DNA of 64,000 bases, taken from assembly GCF_009741445.1 (NCBI RefSeq), contig NZ_CP046507.1:1488001-1552000 (forward strand), read 5' to 3'. Under the pieces are notes generated by a model. That model ran no database searches. It was not told where the DNA came from and saw only the letters and a list, made by a program, of their open reading frames with translations. The translations under genes were made by a program, and so were the position numbers. Shown piece after piece: positions 8,566 to 27,237 of the stretch (the first letter of the stretch is position 1; every line of letters starts with the position of its first letter). Origin of the DNA: Mycobacterium avium subsp. avium. GTDB lineage: Bacteria; Actinomycetota; Actinomycetes; Mycobacteriales; Mycobacteriaceae.

Positions 8566-10011
8566 TCAGACGCCGTTGAGCAGCAGCATCAGCCCGTAAT
8601 CCATGTGGATCTGTTGATGGCAGTGCAGCAGCGACAGGCCCGGTTGGTCGGCCACGAAGTCGATCTCCATGCTCTGGTAGCCGCCGAGCATCGCGACGTC
8701 CTTGCGCACGCCGGCGGTGGGCGTCCCGGCGAACCGGGTGATTTCGAAGGTGTGCCGGTGCAGGTGCATCGGGTGCAGGTCGTCGCTGGCGTTGCGCAAC
8801 CGCAGCCGGTAACGCCTGCCGCGTTCGACGTCCAGCACGGGTTGGTTGCTGTCCATCGCAAACGGTGTGCCGTTGACCGTCCAGACGTTGAAACCGTTGT
8901 CGGCGGCGTTGCGCTTTTCGATCAGCAGGTCGATGGTGTGATCGGGCGGCGCGACCGGCGCCGGGTGCGGGCCGGCGAACAGCCGGTAATCCCAGGTGAA
9001 CGGCGGCGGGGGCACCCATTGCGGTTCCCCGGCGCGGCCGGCGTATTCGACGACCACGCCCAGCCCGTGCTCGCGGTCGTCGTCGGACAGGTCGCCCAGC
9101 ACCCACACGCCCGGATTGGTCATGCTGACCAGCGCCGAGACGCGTTCCCCCGCGCCGAGCCACAGCACCGGCACCGGCGCCCGGTTGGGCACCGGGTTGC
9201 CGTCCAGCGCGACGACGGTGAAGGCGTGACCGGGCAGGGCCAAACTGCGGGTTTCGGTGGCGCTGGCGTTGAGGACGTGCAGCAGCACCAGCTGGCCGGT
9301 GCGCACCCGGATGGGATCGCCGTGGCCCAGCATGCGTCCATTGATCGCGAAGGCCCGGTAGCCGACCTCGTAGCCGGGTTGCTCGCCGCGGCCGCGCGAG
9401 GCCGCCATCGACGACTCGCCCCGCTCCCTCAGATCCGGCTCCTGCGCGCCGGCGAGGAAGTCGACGGCCATGTCGCCGCCCCGGCTCAACGACGGCTCGA
9501 ATTCCTTGAGCGTCAAGAAGATTTCCTGGTCGAAGGCACCGGCGTCATCGTCCTTGGACGCGATGTGCACCGGCCCGACCAATCCGCTGTACTGGCCGCG
9601 GGACAGATCGGCGCGCGGCACCACATGGGTGTGATAGAAGCGGAAGCCGGCCGGGCCGGGAACGAACGAAATCCTGCGCATGCCGTGCGCGGGCACGTAC
9701 GGCGTGCCCTCCTCGGCGGCGCCGTCCACGTCGGCACCGATGTGCTGGCCGTGCCAATGCAGTTGCTCGGGGGCGTCGGTGTCGTTGTACACGTCCACCC
9801 AGGTGCGCCGACCCTGCATGAAGCGCAGCAGCGGGCCGGGAAACTGGCCGTTGTAGGTGAGGGTGGACACCACCCGCCCGGGCGCCAATTCGACTGTCCC
9901 CGTGGCGATCCGCAGCGTGTAATCGGCCTTACCGTCCGGCGGCCCAGCGCATGCGGCCAGCGCCGCGATGCCGCCCCATTTGCAGAAGTCGCGCCGGGTG
10001 ACCGCCACCAT
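8566..10011 (-). CDS. Multicopper oxidase, Tat-exported putative lipoprotein
   Basis: About 481 residues. The N-terminus TRRDFCKWGGIAALAACAG combines a twin-arginine motif with a lipobox-like LAAC, so the enzyme is probably exported folded and lipid-anchored. Copper ligands are visible in order: HWHG (about residue 100), HTHVVPR (about 144), HLMHLH-type motif HPMHLHRHTF (about 416) and HCHQQIHMDYGLML near the C-terminus, which includes the type 1 Cys and axial Met. Such enzymes oxidise Cu(I), Fe(II) or phenols outside the cytoplasm. ATG at 10011 is preferred; a GTG lies just upstream at 10014. It is divergent from the flavin-reductase gene with 232 bp between. A role in copper tolerance is plausible but not shown. 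Confidence 0.9.
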   Translation of the reverse strand: MVAVTRRDFCKWGGIAALAACAGPPDGKADYTLRIATGTVELAPGRVVSTLTYNGQFPGPLLRFMQGRRTWVDVYNDTDAPEQLHWHGQHIGADVDGAAEEGTPYVPAHGMRRISFVPGPAGFRFYHTHVVPRADLSRGQYSGLVGPVHIASKDDDAGAFDQEIFLTLKEFEPSLSRGGDMAVDFLAGAQEPDLRERGESSMAASRGRGEQPGYEVGYRAFAINGRMLGHGDPIRVRTGQLVLLHVLNASATETRSLALPGHAFTVVALDGNPVPNRAPVPVLWLGAGERVSALVSMTNPGVWVLGDLSDDDREHGLGVVVEYAGRAGEPQWVPPPPFTWDYRLFAGPHPAPVAPPDHTIDLLIEKRNAADNGFNVWTVNGTPFAMDSNQPVLDVERGRRYRLRLRNASDDLHPMHLHRHTFEITRFAGTPTAGVRKDVAMLGGYQSMEIDFVADQPGLSLLHCHQQIHMDYGLMLLLNGV

Positions 10012-10243
10012 CACCGCCCAAGGCCGCCGGTGGCCGGCGGCAACACGTGGCTCGATTCGCTTGGCGCAGCACGGAATTGCCGGGCGACGCCGCCCGGTGC
10101 GGCGGATGGCAGCGACGCAACGGCGGCTCGGCTGGCTGTCGCCATGCTGTCAAACGATACGTCACGCGGGCCGGCCGCGGCGCGGTGCGACTGCCGGGCG
10201 CTGGGGATGGTTCCGCGACGGGCCGACGGGGAAGACTGAGCAA

Positions 10244-10741
10244 ATGGCCGATCCCCGAACCGACCCGTTCGAAAAGCTGGTGGCGCTGCTGAACTACCCC
10301 ATGTTCGTCGTCACCACCCAGTCCGACGGCACCCCGGCCGGCTGCCTGGTGGGGTTCGCCAGCCAGGCCAGCATCCACCCGCCCCGGTTCCTGGTCGGCC
10401 TGTCGCGGCGCAACCACACCTTCCGCACCGCGCGCGACGCCACCCACCTGGCCGTGCACGTGTTCGACCACGACCACCTGGACGTGGCTGAGCTGTTCGG
10501 CAGCCAGACCAGCGACAAGGTCGACAAGTTCGACCGCTGTTCCTGGCATCCCGGCCCGCACCGGCTGCCCATCCTCGACGACGCCGCCGCATGGTTCGCC
10601 GGCGAGATCCTGGATCGTTTCTCGCTGGGCGATCACGTCGGGCACCTGCTCGCCCCCGTCGACGGGAGCCCGCCGCGGCAGCTGGAAAGCTGGGTGTCCT
10701 TCGGCGACGTGCGCCACCTGGAACCGGGACACGAGGCGTAA
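10244..10741 (+). CDS. Flavin reductase-like FMN-binding protein
   Basis: A 165-residue flavin-reductase-like domain, with PMFVVTTQSDGTPAGCLVGFASQ at the start, HPPRFLVGLSRRNHTF in the FMN-binding core and FGSQTSDKVDKF near the middle. These proteins bind FMN or F420 and either supply reduced flavin to a monooxygenase or act on small substrates. The stop at 10739-10741 is two bases before the GTG of the RibD-like reductase, so the pair is surely co-transcribed. A partner monooxygenase is not adjacent. Confidence 0.8.
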   Translation: MADPRTDPFEKLVALLNYPMFVVTTQSDGTPAGCLVGFASQASIHPPRFLVGLSRRNHTFRTARDATHLAVHVFDHDHLDVAELFGSQTSDKVDKFDRCSWHPGPHRLPILDDAAAWFAGEILDRFSLGDHVGHLLAPVDGSPPRQLESWVSFGDVRHLEPGHEA

Positions 10742-10743
10742 GG

Positions 10744-11454
10744 GTGAACTCGCCGCCCCGGATCAGCGCCGTGCCCGGCATCATCGAGCTCGCGCCCTTT
10801 TATGCCGATCCCCCGGATGGGGTGCGCGCCAACATGATCTTCAGCGCCGACGGCGCCGCCGCGTTCGGCGGCCGCACCGGCCCGCTGTCCTGCGGCACCG
10901 ATCAACGGCTGCTGCGCATCCTGCGCGGTCTGGCCGACGTCGTGCTGGTCGGCGCCGGCACCGCCCGGGCCGAGAACTACGGCCCGGTGCGGCTGACCGA
11001 CGCGGCGCGGGCCCGCCGGCTGCACGAAGGGCGCGCCGCGCCGCCCCCGATCGCCGTGGTGAGCCGCAGCGGCGAGCTGCCCGCCCGGCTGTTCAGCGAT
11101 CCCGAGCAGCCGCCCATCCTGGTGACCTGCGCACGCACCGCGGCCCGGCCCGACCTCGACGCACAGCACGTGCTGGTAGCCGGCGAGGAGACGGTGGATG
11201 TGGCCCGCGCCGTCGCGATGCTGCGCGAGGAGGGCATGCATCGCATCCTGTGCGAGGGTGGCCCCACCTTGCTCGACGAGCTGGTGGAGGCCGACGCGCT
11301 CACCGAATTGTGCGTGACGCTGGCCCCCAAGCTGGCCGCCAGCCAACCGTTGGGCTACCGGGTGCACCCGGCGCGGCTGACCGCCCCGGTCGGCCTGCAT
11401 CTGGCGCACGCACTGGTCTGCGACGACTATCTGTTCCTGCGGTACCGCCGCTGA
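10744..11454 (+). CDS. Pyrimidine reductase family protein (RibD C-terminal/DHFR-like)
   Basis: A 236-residue protein with the RibD C-terminal dihydrofolate-reductase-like fold: RANMIFSADGAAAFGG (residues 25-40), ADVVLVGAGTARAENYGP (about 65) and ILCEGGPTLLDELV (about 165), the last being the NADPH/substrate loop. It lacks the deaminase domain of true bifunctional RibD. It resembles the stand-alone M. tuberculosis Rv2671 type, which can use dihydrofolate. GTG at 10744 sits two bases after the upstream stop. It may act in riboflavin-related or folate chemistry with the preceding FMN protein. The resemblance to Rv2671 is from memory. Confidence 0.8.
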   Translation: MNSPPRISAVPGIIELAPFYADPPDGVRANMIFSADGAAAFGGRTGPLSCGTDQRLLRILRGLADVVLVGAGTARAENYGPVRLTDAARARRLHEGRAAPPPIAVVSRSGELPARLFSDPEQPPILVTCARTAARPDLDAQHVLVAGEETVDVARAVAMLREEGMHRILCEGGPTLLDELVEADALTELCVTLAPKLAASQPLGYRVHPARLTAPVGLHLAHALVCDDYLFLRYRR

Positions 11455-11619
11455 GCCGCCGCGCTCGGCATGCAGCCGGCCACGCCTCTTCCTATGATGA
11501 AAATGCCCGGCTCGAAACGTGATCGAATCGCGTCCCGCGACATCACCTTTCAGTTGATTCAGTTGACCGCTGCCCAGCGCCCACGCAACCCGTGCCCACA
11601 GAAAAGGATCGCCGGCCAG

Positions 11620-11961
11620 GTGAGCAGTTCAGACCACGACCGCGATTACCGCAACCTGGCGGTGAACCGGCTGCGCCCCAGCGAAATCCAATGGGCGCTC
11701 AACCACGACGCCGTGCACGGCATCGCGTATGCGTTCAAGAATCCCGTCGCCGTCGCCGAGGCCACCGAGGATCCCGGTGACGACCGCAAGACCTACCTGA
11801 TCCGGGTCAAGCGCGACGACCTGGCCAACGCGCTGGACAAGATCAGCGAGTGGATTCTGGACAATCCCGGCCCGTCCGGGATGCAGGCCTACGGATTCGT
11901 GCGGGCGCTTTCCCGGGAAGGGCTCACCGACCGCGCCATCGGCGACGACGACCCGCGTTGA
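11620..11961 (+). CDS. Small conserved hypothetical protein
   Basis: About 113 residues from a GTG (VSSSDHDRDYRNLAVNRLRP). The body is a compact mix of helix and strand with no recognised motif: LRPSEIQWALNHDAVHGIAY, TYLIRVKRDDLANALDKISEW and GMQAYGFVRALSREG. It is charged, with no signal or membrane segment, so probably cytoplasmic. It follows the RibD-like gene after 165 bp. Codon use looks like that of its neighbours. The start is uncertain because the frame is open to 11470. Confidence 0.65.
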   Translation: MSSSDHDRDYRNLAVNRLRPSEIQWALNHDAVHGIAYAFKNPVAVAEATEDPGDDRKTYLIRVKRDDLANALDKISEWILDNPGPSGMQAYGFVRALSREGLTDRAIGDDDPR

Positions 11962-12098
11962 GCGCCCCACCGAATTAGCTGGCTTTCGCTATTCGCCGTG
12001 CCCCGCGGTCGCCGAGACCTTGGCCTTATGCCTGCACGCCACTGCCCGGGCGCCGGCAGCCGGTTTGCGGCGCACGGCTGGCGGACGAGGAGTCGCCG

Positions 12099-12205
12099 AT
12101 GCATGACACGAGCGCGGATTCGCGGGAGGGCTCGCAATTCGGGCCGTATCGCCTGTGGCGGTGAACTATCAGGACCCCAGCTGGCTGACCAAACTCACCG
12201 GCTGA
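12099..12205 (+). pseudogene. pknE: pknE deletion scar (first and last codons only)
   Basis: A good Shine-Dalgarno (GGACGAGGAG, ending at about 12093) precedes ATG at 12099. It opens MHDTSADSREGSQFGPYRLWR and then hits TGA at 12162-12164. In another frame the next bases read VNYQDPSWLTKLTG followed by TGA at 12203-12205. From memory, M. tuberculosis PknE begins with a very similar SREGTQFGPYRL stretch and ends VNYQDPSWLTRLIG. The 107 bp therefore look like the two ends of a serine/threonine kinase gene of about 1.7 kb joined out of frame after loss of everything between, including the kinase core, membrane segment and DsbA-like sensor. The stop abuts the convergent MFS gene at 12206. Confidence 0.8.
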
Positions 12206-13696
12206 TCAGTCGACGGGCGCTGAATCCCCTTGGGGCTCAGTGTCTTCGGCGTCGTCCACCGTCAACGGCAGGGCCAGGTCCTCCAGCGGGCGTTGTTCGG
12301 CGGCGATGCCGAGCCACAGCTCGACCAGCCCGGCTGCCGCCATCACCACCGCCCCGATCAAGAACGACCACACCACATGGTCGCGCTGGCCCGAGTCGAT
12401 CAGCTGACCGAACAGCAGCGGGCCGGTGATGCCGCCGATCGCCGTGCCCATCGCGTAGAAGAACGCGATAGCCAGCGCCCGGGTCTCCATCGGGAAGATC
12501 TCGCTGACCGTCAGGTACGCCGCGCTCGCGCCCGCCGACGCCAGGAAGAACGCCACGATCAGCACGCCGATGAAGGCCCACACCCCGCCGGCCTGGGTGA
12601 GGAACACCAGCGCCAGCGCCACCACGACGACGGCGGAACCGATGTAGGTCAGCGTGATCATCTGTTTGCGGCCCACCGTGTCGAACAGGTGCCCCAGCAG
12701 CAGCGGCCCGGCGAAGTTGCTCAACGCCCACAGCACGAAGAACACCGGCACCATGCCGGAGGGCACCGCATAGAACTGGCTGAGCAGGGTGCCGAGGTTG
12801 AACGTGACGCCGTTGTAGAGGAACGCCTGCCCGATGAACAACGCCAGGCCGAGCACCGCGCGCCGCGGGTAGAGCTTGAAGGCCACCGCGGCGATCTCCC
12901 GGAACGAGATCGCGGTGCGCTGACGGATGCGCAGCGCCTTGCCCTGCGGCTCGGGCAGGGGCCGGCCGGTCTGCTGCTGGACCGCCTCCTCGATCTCGCC
13001 GACGATGTGCTCGGCTTCCTCCTCGCGGCCGTGGATGAACAGCCAGCGCGGGCTTTCCGGGACGTTGCGTCGGACCAGCAGCACGAAGATGCCGAGGATG
13101 GCGCCGATGCCGAAGGCCAGGCGCCAGCCGAGGTCGGCCGCGAAGTTCGAGGTGTCCAGCAGGATCAGGGCGCCGCCGGCGCCGGCCGCCGAACCCAGCC
13201 AATAGGTTCCGTTGATCACCAGGTCGACGCGGCCGCGCACCCGCGTCGGGATCAGCTCGTCGATGGCCGAGTTGATGGCGGCGTATTCACCGCCGATGCC
13301 GGCGCCGGTGAAGAACCGGGTCAGGAAGAAATACCAGGGGGCGAACGCGAACGCGGTCGCCACGGTGGCGATCAGGTAGAGGGCCAGGGTGAGGATGAAC
13401 AGGTTCCGCCGCCCGAACCGGTCGGTCAGGTGACCGAAGAACAGCGCACCGGAACATGCTCCGGCGATGTAGATCGCGGCCGCCATGCCGATCTGTGCCG
13501 GGTTGAGCGCGATGCCGCTGCCCGGCTCCATCAGCCGCGCCGAGACGTTGCCCACCATGGTGACCTCGAGCCCGTCGAGCACCCACACCCCGCCCAGGCC
13601 GATCACCACCCGCCAGTGGAACCGCGACCACGGCAGCCGGTCCAGCCGCGCCGGCACGTGTGTGGTGATGGTGTTGGTCTGCGCGCCGGCGCTCAT
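12206..13696 (-). CDS. MFS transporter
   Basis: A 496-residue transporter with about 12 membrane segments. The loop 2-3 signature is GHLTDRFGRRNLF (about residues 88-100), and a long cytoplasmic middle loop (LLVRRNVPESPRWLFIHGREEEAEHI) is of the sugar/metabolite-porter type. ATG at 13696 is three bases beyond the stop of the NAGGN synthetase gene, so it is the third gene of the NAGGN operon. A role in moving the acetylated dipeptide, or the NRPS product, is inferred from position only. The stop touches the pknE scar. Confidence 0.85.
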   Translation of the reverse strand: MSAGAQTNTITTHVPARLDRLPWSRFHWRVVIGLGGVWVLDGLEVTMVGNVSARLMEPGSGIALNPAQIGMAAAIYIAGACSGALFFGHLTDRFGRRNLFILTLALYLIATVATAFAFAPWYFFLTRFFTGAGIGGEYAAINSAIDELIPTRVRGRVDLVINGTYWLGSAAGAGGALILLDTSNFAADLGWRLAFGIGAILGIFVLLVRRNVPESPRWLFIHGREEEAEHIVGEIEEAVQQQTGRPLPEPQGKALRIRQRTAISFREIAAVAFKLYPRRAVLGLALFIGQAFLYNGVTFNLGTLLSQFYAVPSGMVPVFFVLWALSNFAGPLLLGHLFDTVGRKQMITLTYIGSAVVVVALALVFLTQAGGVWAFIGVLIVAFFLASAGASAAYLTVSEIFPMETRALAIAFFYAMGTAIGGITGPLLFGQLIDSGQRDHVVWSFLIGAVVMAAAGLVELWLGIAAEQRPLEDLALPLTVDDAEDTEPQGDSAPVD

Positions 13697-13699
13697 GCG

Positions 13700-15493
13700 T
13701 CAGCCCCGGGCAAAGCGGGATTCCTCGGGAGTCCAGGCCTGCGGCTGGCCGGGGTGACCGGGGAACAGGAAGTCGATGAAGGCCGCGGCGGTGGGCTGCG
13801 GTTCGTGGTTGGCCAGCCCGGGCCGCTCGTTGGCTTCGATGAAGGCGTAGTCGGCGCCGGTCACGTCCGGCACCAGCAGGTCGATGCCGGTCACCGGGAT
13901 GCCGATCGCTTCGGCCGCGGTCACCGCGACCCGGCACAGTTCGCTGTTGACCTGCGCGGTGACGTCGTGGATGGTGCCGCCCTGATGCAGGTTGGCGGTC
14001 CGGCGCACCCGCAGCCGGGTGCCCTGGGGCAGCACGTCGTCGAGCTTCCAGCCGGCTTCGGCGACGGTGGCCTCGGTGAGTTCGTCGAGCGGGATGCGCG
14101 ATTCGCCGCCGGTGGCCGCCGAGCGGCGCCGGCTCTCGGCGGCGATCAGGTCCCGCACGCTGTGCTCGCCGGTGCCGATGACCTCCGGCGGCAGCCGCAG
14201 CGCGGCGGCGACGACACGGCCGTCGATCACCACCAGCCGAAGGTCGTCGCCGGGCACCCGCTGCTCGATCAGCACGTCCGGGTATTGCGCCCGGGCCCGG
14301 GCCAGGGCGGCGGACAGGTCGTCGGGCCCGTTCTCGGCGGTGACCCCGACCGTGATGCCCTTGCCCTGCTCGCCGCGGGTGGGTTTGACGACGACCTCGC
14401 CGACCTCCTTGAGGAACGCGAAGTCGCCCTCGTCGAAGGTGGCCAGCCGGGCGCGCGGCACGGTGATGCCCGCCTCGGAGACCAGGCGGCGGGTCAACCG
14501 CTTGTCGTCGCACCGGCACATGGCCACCGCCGAGGTGTACTCGGACAGCGATTCCCGGGTGATGACGCTGCGGCCGCCGTGGGTTAGCCGCATCTCGCCG
14601 GTCTCGGCGTCGAGCACCTCGACCCAGATCCCGCGGCGCAGCGCCTCGTCGGCGATGATCCGGGCGTAGGGATTGAGGTCGTCGACCGTCTCCGGCGGCG
14701 GGCTGAACAGCGGCTCGTTGATCGCGTTCTTGCGCTTGATGGCCAGCACCGGCACGCGGCGGAAGCCCAGCTTCTCGTACAGGCTGATGGCGGCGGCATT
14801 GTCGTGCGCCACCGACAGATCCATGTAGGCGCGGCCGGCGCTGCGGAAGTGCTCGGCCAGCGCCCGGGTCAGGGCGCCGCCCACCCCGGGCAGCCCGGCG
14901 GCCGGGTCGACGGCCAGCGTCCACAGGCTCGACCCGTGCTCGGGGTCGTTGAACAGCAACTCGTGGTCGACGCCGGTGACGGTGCCGACCACGGCGCCGT
15001 CCTCGTCGCGCACCGCGAGCAGGTATTTCACCGCGGGCACGTGCTGATGGTTCTCCCAGATCACGTCCACCCCGGCCGGGACCATGCCGCAGCGCACGTA
15101 CACCCGGTTCATCGCGTCGGCGTCGATCGGGTCGTTGAGCGTGCGGACCGTGACGCCCAGCGGTGTGGGCGCCAGGCTCTTCTCCTTACCGGTGAACCGC
15201 AGCCGGTAGGTGTGGCTGGGGTCGATGAAGAGCTCGGTGGGCGCCTCGGCGACCACGACATGGGATTCGCGGGCGTAGATGCAGATGTCGCGCCGGCCGG
15301 GCCCTTCCCGCCGCAGCGCCTCGACCAGCTCTTGGGAATTGGCGAAGGTTTGCCCGAAAATCAGTCGGCCCCAACCCAATTCGAGCTCGACGTCCTTGGC
15401 CATCGCGTCCACCATCTCGGGCGGCGACGCGTCGTGCAGCCCGAGGGTGATCGCCTCGGAGGGGTGATCCTCTGCCGGATCGGTCATGGTCAT
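13700..15493 (-). CDS. N-acetylglutaminylglutamine synthetase (GNAT + ATP-grasp)
   Basis: A 597-residue two-domain enzyme. The N-terminal half is a GNAT acetyltransferase (LWTLAVDPAAGLPGVGGALT and MDLSVAHDNAAAISLYEKLG, about residues 185-245). The C-terminal half is an ATP-grasp ligase (VVVKPTRGEQGKGITVGV, DVLIEQRVPGDDLRLVVIDG, and IDLLVPDVTGADYAFIEANE near the end). This fusion is the trio_acet_GNAT type that makes N-acetylglutaminylglutamine, precursor of the osmoprotectant NAGGN; the Sinorhizobium meliloti counterpart is NgsA. ATG at 15493 overlaps the upstream stop in ATGA (15490-15493), so the two enzymes are translationally coupled. The MFS gene follows three bases later. Confidence 0.9.
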   Translation of the reverse strand: MTMTDPAEDHPSEAITLGLHDASPPEMVDAMAKDVELELGWGRLIFGQTFANSQELVEALRREGPGRRDICIYARESHVVVAEAPTELFIDPSHTYRLRFTGKEKSLAPTPLGVTVRTLNDPIDADAMNRVYVRCGMVPAGVDVIWENHQHVPAVKYLLAVRDEDGAVVGTVTGVDHELLFNDPEHGSSLWTLAVDPAAGLPGVGGALTRALAEHFRSAGRAYMDLSVAHDNAAAISLYEKLGFRRVPVLAIKRKNAINEPLFSPPPETVDDLNPYARIIADEALRRGIWVEVLDAETGEMRLTHGGRSVITRESLSEYTSAVAMCRCDDKRLTRRLVSEAGITVPRARLATFDEGDFAFLKEVGEVVVKPTRGEQGKGITVGVTAENGPDDLSAALARARAQYPDVLIEQRVPGDDLRLVVIDGRVVAAALRLPPEVIGTGEHSVRDLIAAESRRRSAATGGESRIPLDELTEATVAEAGWKLDDVLPQGTRLRVRRTANLHQGGTIHDVTAQVNSELCRVAVTAAEAIGIPVTGIDLLVPDVTGADYAFIEANERPGLANHEPQPTAAAFIDFLFPGHPGQPQAWTPEESRFARG

Positions 15494-17295
15494 GCAACCG
15501 GGCCCGTCACACCGTGCCGCTGCAGCCACAGCTCGAGCAGGGCGATCTGCCACAGCTCGTTGCCGCGCAGCGGGGTCAGCTTGCCGTTGGGGTTGGCCAG
15601 CAGCGCGTCGACCGCGTCGGTGTTGAACAGACCGCGTTCCTTGGCGGTCGGCGCGTACAGCGCGTCACGGACCATGTCCAGGTAGGGGCCTTCCAGGTGG
15701 GTCAGCGCCGGGACCGGGAAGTAGCCCTTGGGCCGGTCGATCACCTCGGACGGAATGACCCGTCGCGCAGCCTGTTTGAGCACACCCTTGCCTTCGTGGG
15801 CGATCTTGTACTCCGGCGGGCAGGTGGCGGCCAGCTCGACCAGCTCGTGGTCGAGGAAGGGCACCCGGCCCTCCAGCCCCCAGGCCATCGTCATGTTGTC
15901 GACCCGCTTCACCGGGTCGTCGATCAGCATCACCGTGGTGTCGAGCCGCAACGCGCGGTCGATGCCGGTCTCGGCGCCGGCCTGGGCGAAGTGTTCGGTG
16001 ACGAACCGCAGGCTGGGGTCGCCCGGGGCGAGGATGCCGGGTCCGACCAGCTGCGCGACGCCGGCGGTGTCTCGGTCGAAGAAGGCCCGCCGGTACTGGG
16101 CGACGGCCCCGTCCAGGGTGGCGGCGGCCGGATCGCCCATCGGCGGGTACCAGTGGTAGCCGGCGAACACCTCGTCGGCGCCCTGCCCGGACTGCACCAC
16201 CTTGACGTGCCGGGCCACTTCCTGGCTGAGCAGGTAGAAGGCGACGCAGTCGTGGCTGACCATCGGTTCGCTCATCGCGCCGATGGCGCCGTCCAGCGCG
16301 GGCAGCATCCGGGCGGAGTCGATGCGGATCTGGTGGTGGTTGGTCTCGAAGCGCTGGGCCACGATGTCGGAGTACTGGAACTCGTCGCCCTTCACCCCGC
16401 CCGCCGACTCGAAGCCGATGGAGAAGGTGGACAGCCCGTGCTGGCCGGCTTCGGCGAGCAGACCCACGATCAGGCTGGAGTCGACACCACCGGACAGCAG
16501 GCAGCCCACCGGGACGTCGGCCACCAGCCGGCGCTTGACGGCCAGTCGCAGGGTGGACAGCACGGCGTCCTCCCAGTCGCGTTCGGACCAGTCGGCGCGG
16601 TCGGCGTGCCGGGTGAAATCGGGCGCCCAGTAGGTGGTGACGGTGCGTTTGCCGTCGGGTTCGATGGCGACCAGCGAGGCGGGCGGCACCTTGCGGACCC
16701 CGCGCAGGATGGTGGCCGGGGCGGGCACCACCGAGTGGAAGCTCATGTAGTGGTGCAGGGCGACCGGGTCGATGCGGGTGTCCACGCCGCCGCCGGCCAG
16801 CAGCGCGGGCAGCGTCGAGGCGAACCGGACCCGGTGACTGTCCTCGGTCAGGTAGAGGGGTTTGATGCCGAGGCGGTCGCGGCCGAGCAGCACCCGACCG
16901 CTGTCGCGTTCGACGATGGCGAAGGCGAACATGCCGAACAGATGGCTGACGAAGTCGTCGCCCCACCGGTGGTAGGCCTTGATCAGGACCTCGGTGTCGC
17001 TGTGCGAGAAGAACCGGTAGCCGTAGCCGGACAGCTCGCTGCGCAGTTCCTTGTAGTTGTAGATGCAGCCGTTCCAAGCGATGGACAGGCCCAGCTCGGA
17101 GTCGACCATCGGCTGGGCGCCGGCTTCGGTCAGGTCGATGATCTTGAGGCGACGATGCCCCAGCGCGACGCGGCCCTGCGACCAGGCGCCGCCGGCGTCG
17201 GGGCCGCGTGGTGTCAGCACGGCGGCCATCGCCGAGACCGCGGCTACATCGGGCGCCCGCCCGTCGAGTCGTACCTCCCCGGTGACTCCGCACAC
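15490..17295 (-). CDS. N-acetylglutaminylglutamine amidotransferase (asparagine-synthase family)
   Basis: A 601-residue AsnB-like enzyme. Cys2 after the initiator Met is the glutaminase nucleophile (MCGVTGEVRLDG), with TPRGPDAGG, HRRLKIIDL and NGCIYNYKELR in the class II amidotransferase domain. The synthetase domain has the PP-loop LLSGGVDSS near residue 270. It fits the trio_amidotransferase type (AsnO in S. meliloti), which amidates N-acetylglutaminylglutamine to NAGGN. It is first in the asnO-like/synthetase/MFS operon. Its start is 160 bp downstream of the NRPS stop on the same strand, with a 16-bp palindrome in the gap. Confidence 0.9.
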   Translation of the reverse strand: MCGVTGEVRLDGRAPDVAAVSAMAAVLTPRGPDAGGAWSQGRVALGHRRLKIIDLTEAGAQPMVDSELGLSIAWNGCIYNYKELRSELSGYGYRFFSHSDTEVLIKAYHRWGDDFVSHLFGMFAFAIVERDSGRVLLGRDRLGIKPLYLTEDSHRVRFASTLPALLAGGGVDTRIDPVALHHYMSFHSVVPAPATILRGVRKVPPASLVAIEPDGKRTVTTYWAPDFTRHADRADWSERDWEDAVLSTLRLAVKRRLVADVPVGCLLSGGVDSSLIVGLLAEAGQHGLSTFSIGFESAGGVKGDEFQYSDIVAQRFETNHHQIRIDSARMLPALDGAIGAMSEPMVSHDCVAFYLLSQEVARHVKVVQSGQGADEVFAGYHWYPPMGDPAAATLDGAVAQYRRAFFDRDTAGVAQLVGPGILAPGDPSLRFVTEHFAQAGAETGIDRALRLDTTVMLIDDPVKRVDNMTMAWGLEGRVPFLDHELVELAATCPPEYKIAHEGKGVLKQAARRVIPSEVIDRPKGYFPVPALTHLEGPYLDMVRDALYAPTAKERGLFNTDAVDALLANPNGKLTPLRGNELWQIALLELWLQRHGVTGPVA

Positions 17296-17382
17296 CTCTT
17301 CGACCCTACCGTTGCCCGATTCCCAGCGCGCGTGACCTCCGCCAAAAGCGCTGCAACGGCCCAGCTACGGCCGCGATCCGTG

Positions 17383-17398
17383 CGCGGTGATCACCGCG
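17383..17398. promoter_or_regulatory. Perfect 16-bp palindrome upstream of the NAGGN operon
   Basis: CGCGGTGATCACCGCG, fully self-complementary, lies 88 bp upstream of the amidotransferase start and 57 bp beyond the NRPS stop. It could be an operator for the NAGGN operon. The regulator is unknown. It is too short and without a loop to be a convincing terminator. Confidence 0.4.
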
Positions 17399-17454
17399 AT
17401 CGACGCCGGTGTGAAATGAATCGCACCGTCGCGACGGGCCGGTGAAATCGCTCA

Positions 17455-27231
<9,777 letters not shown>

Positions 27232-27237
27232 CGAAGA
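27232..27237. other. Right inversion junction (CGAAGA, TCTTCG on minus)
   Basis: On the minus strand the membrane-protein frame reads EWVAFF up to this point and then runs into NRPS sequence. Reading on into 1241 instead continues ETYAMVQFF. The NRPS frame reads SSYIIYTSG here, and the left piece ends HVAPASS. Both frames are restored by the same exchange. Confidence 0.85.

Noticed and set aside
8566..10011. Multicopper oxidase as a bilirubin-oxidase/CotA spore-type laccase
   Set aside because: The Tat/lipobox N-terminus and the context do not suggest a coat protein, and the substrate subclass cannot be fixed from motifs.
10012..10243. TTGACA on the minus strand near 10160 as the multicopper oxidase promoter
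   Set aside because: No acceptable -10 hexamer follows at 16-18 bases, so it was not listed.
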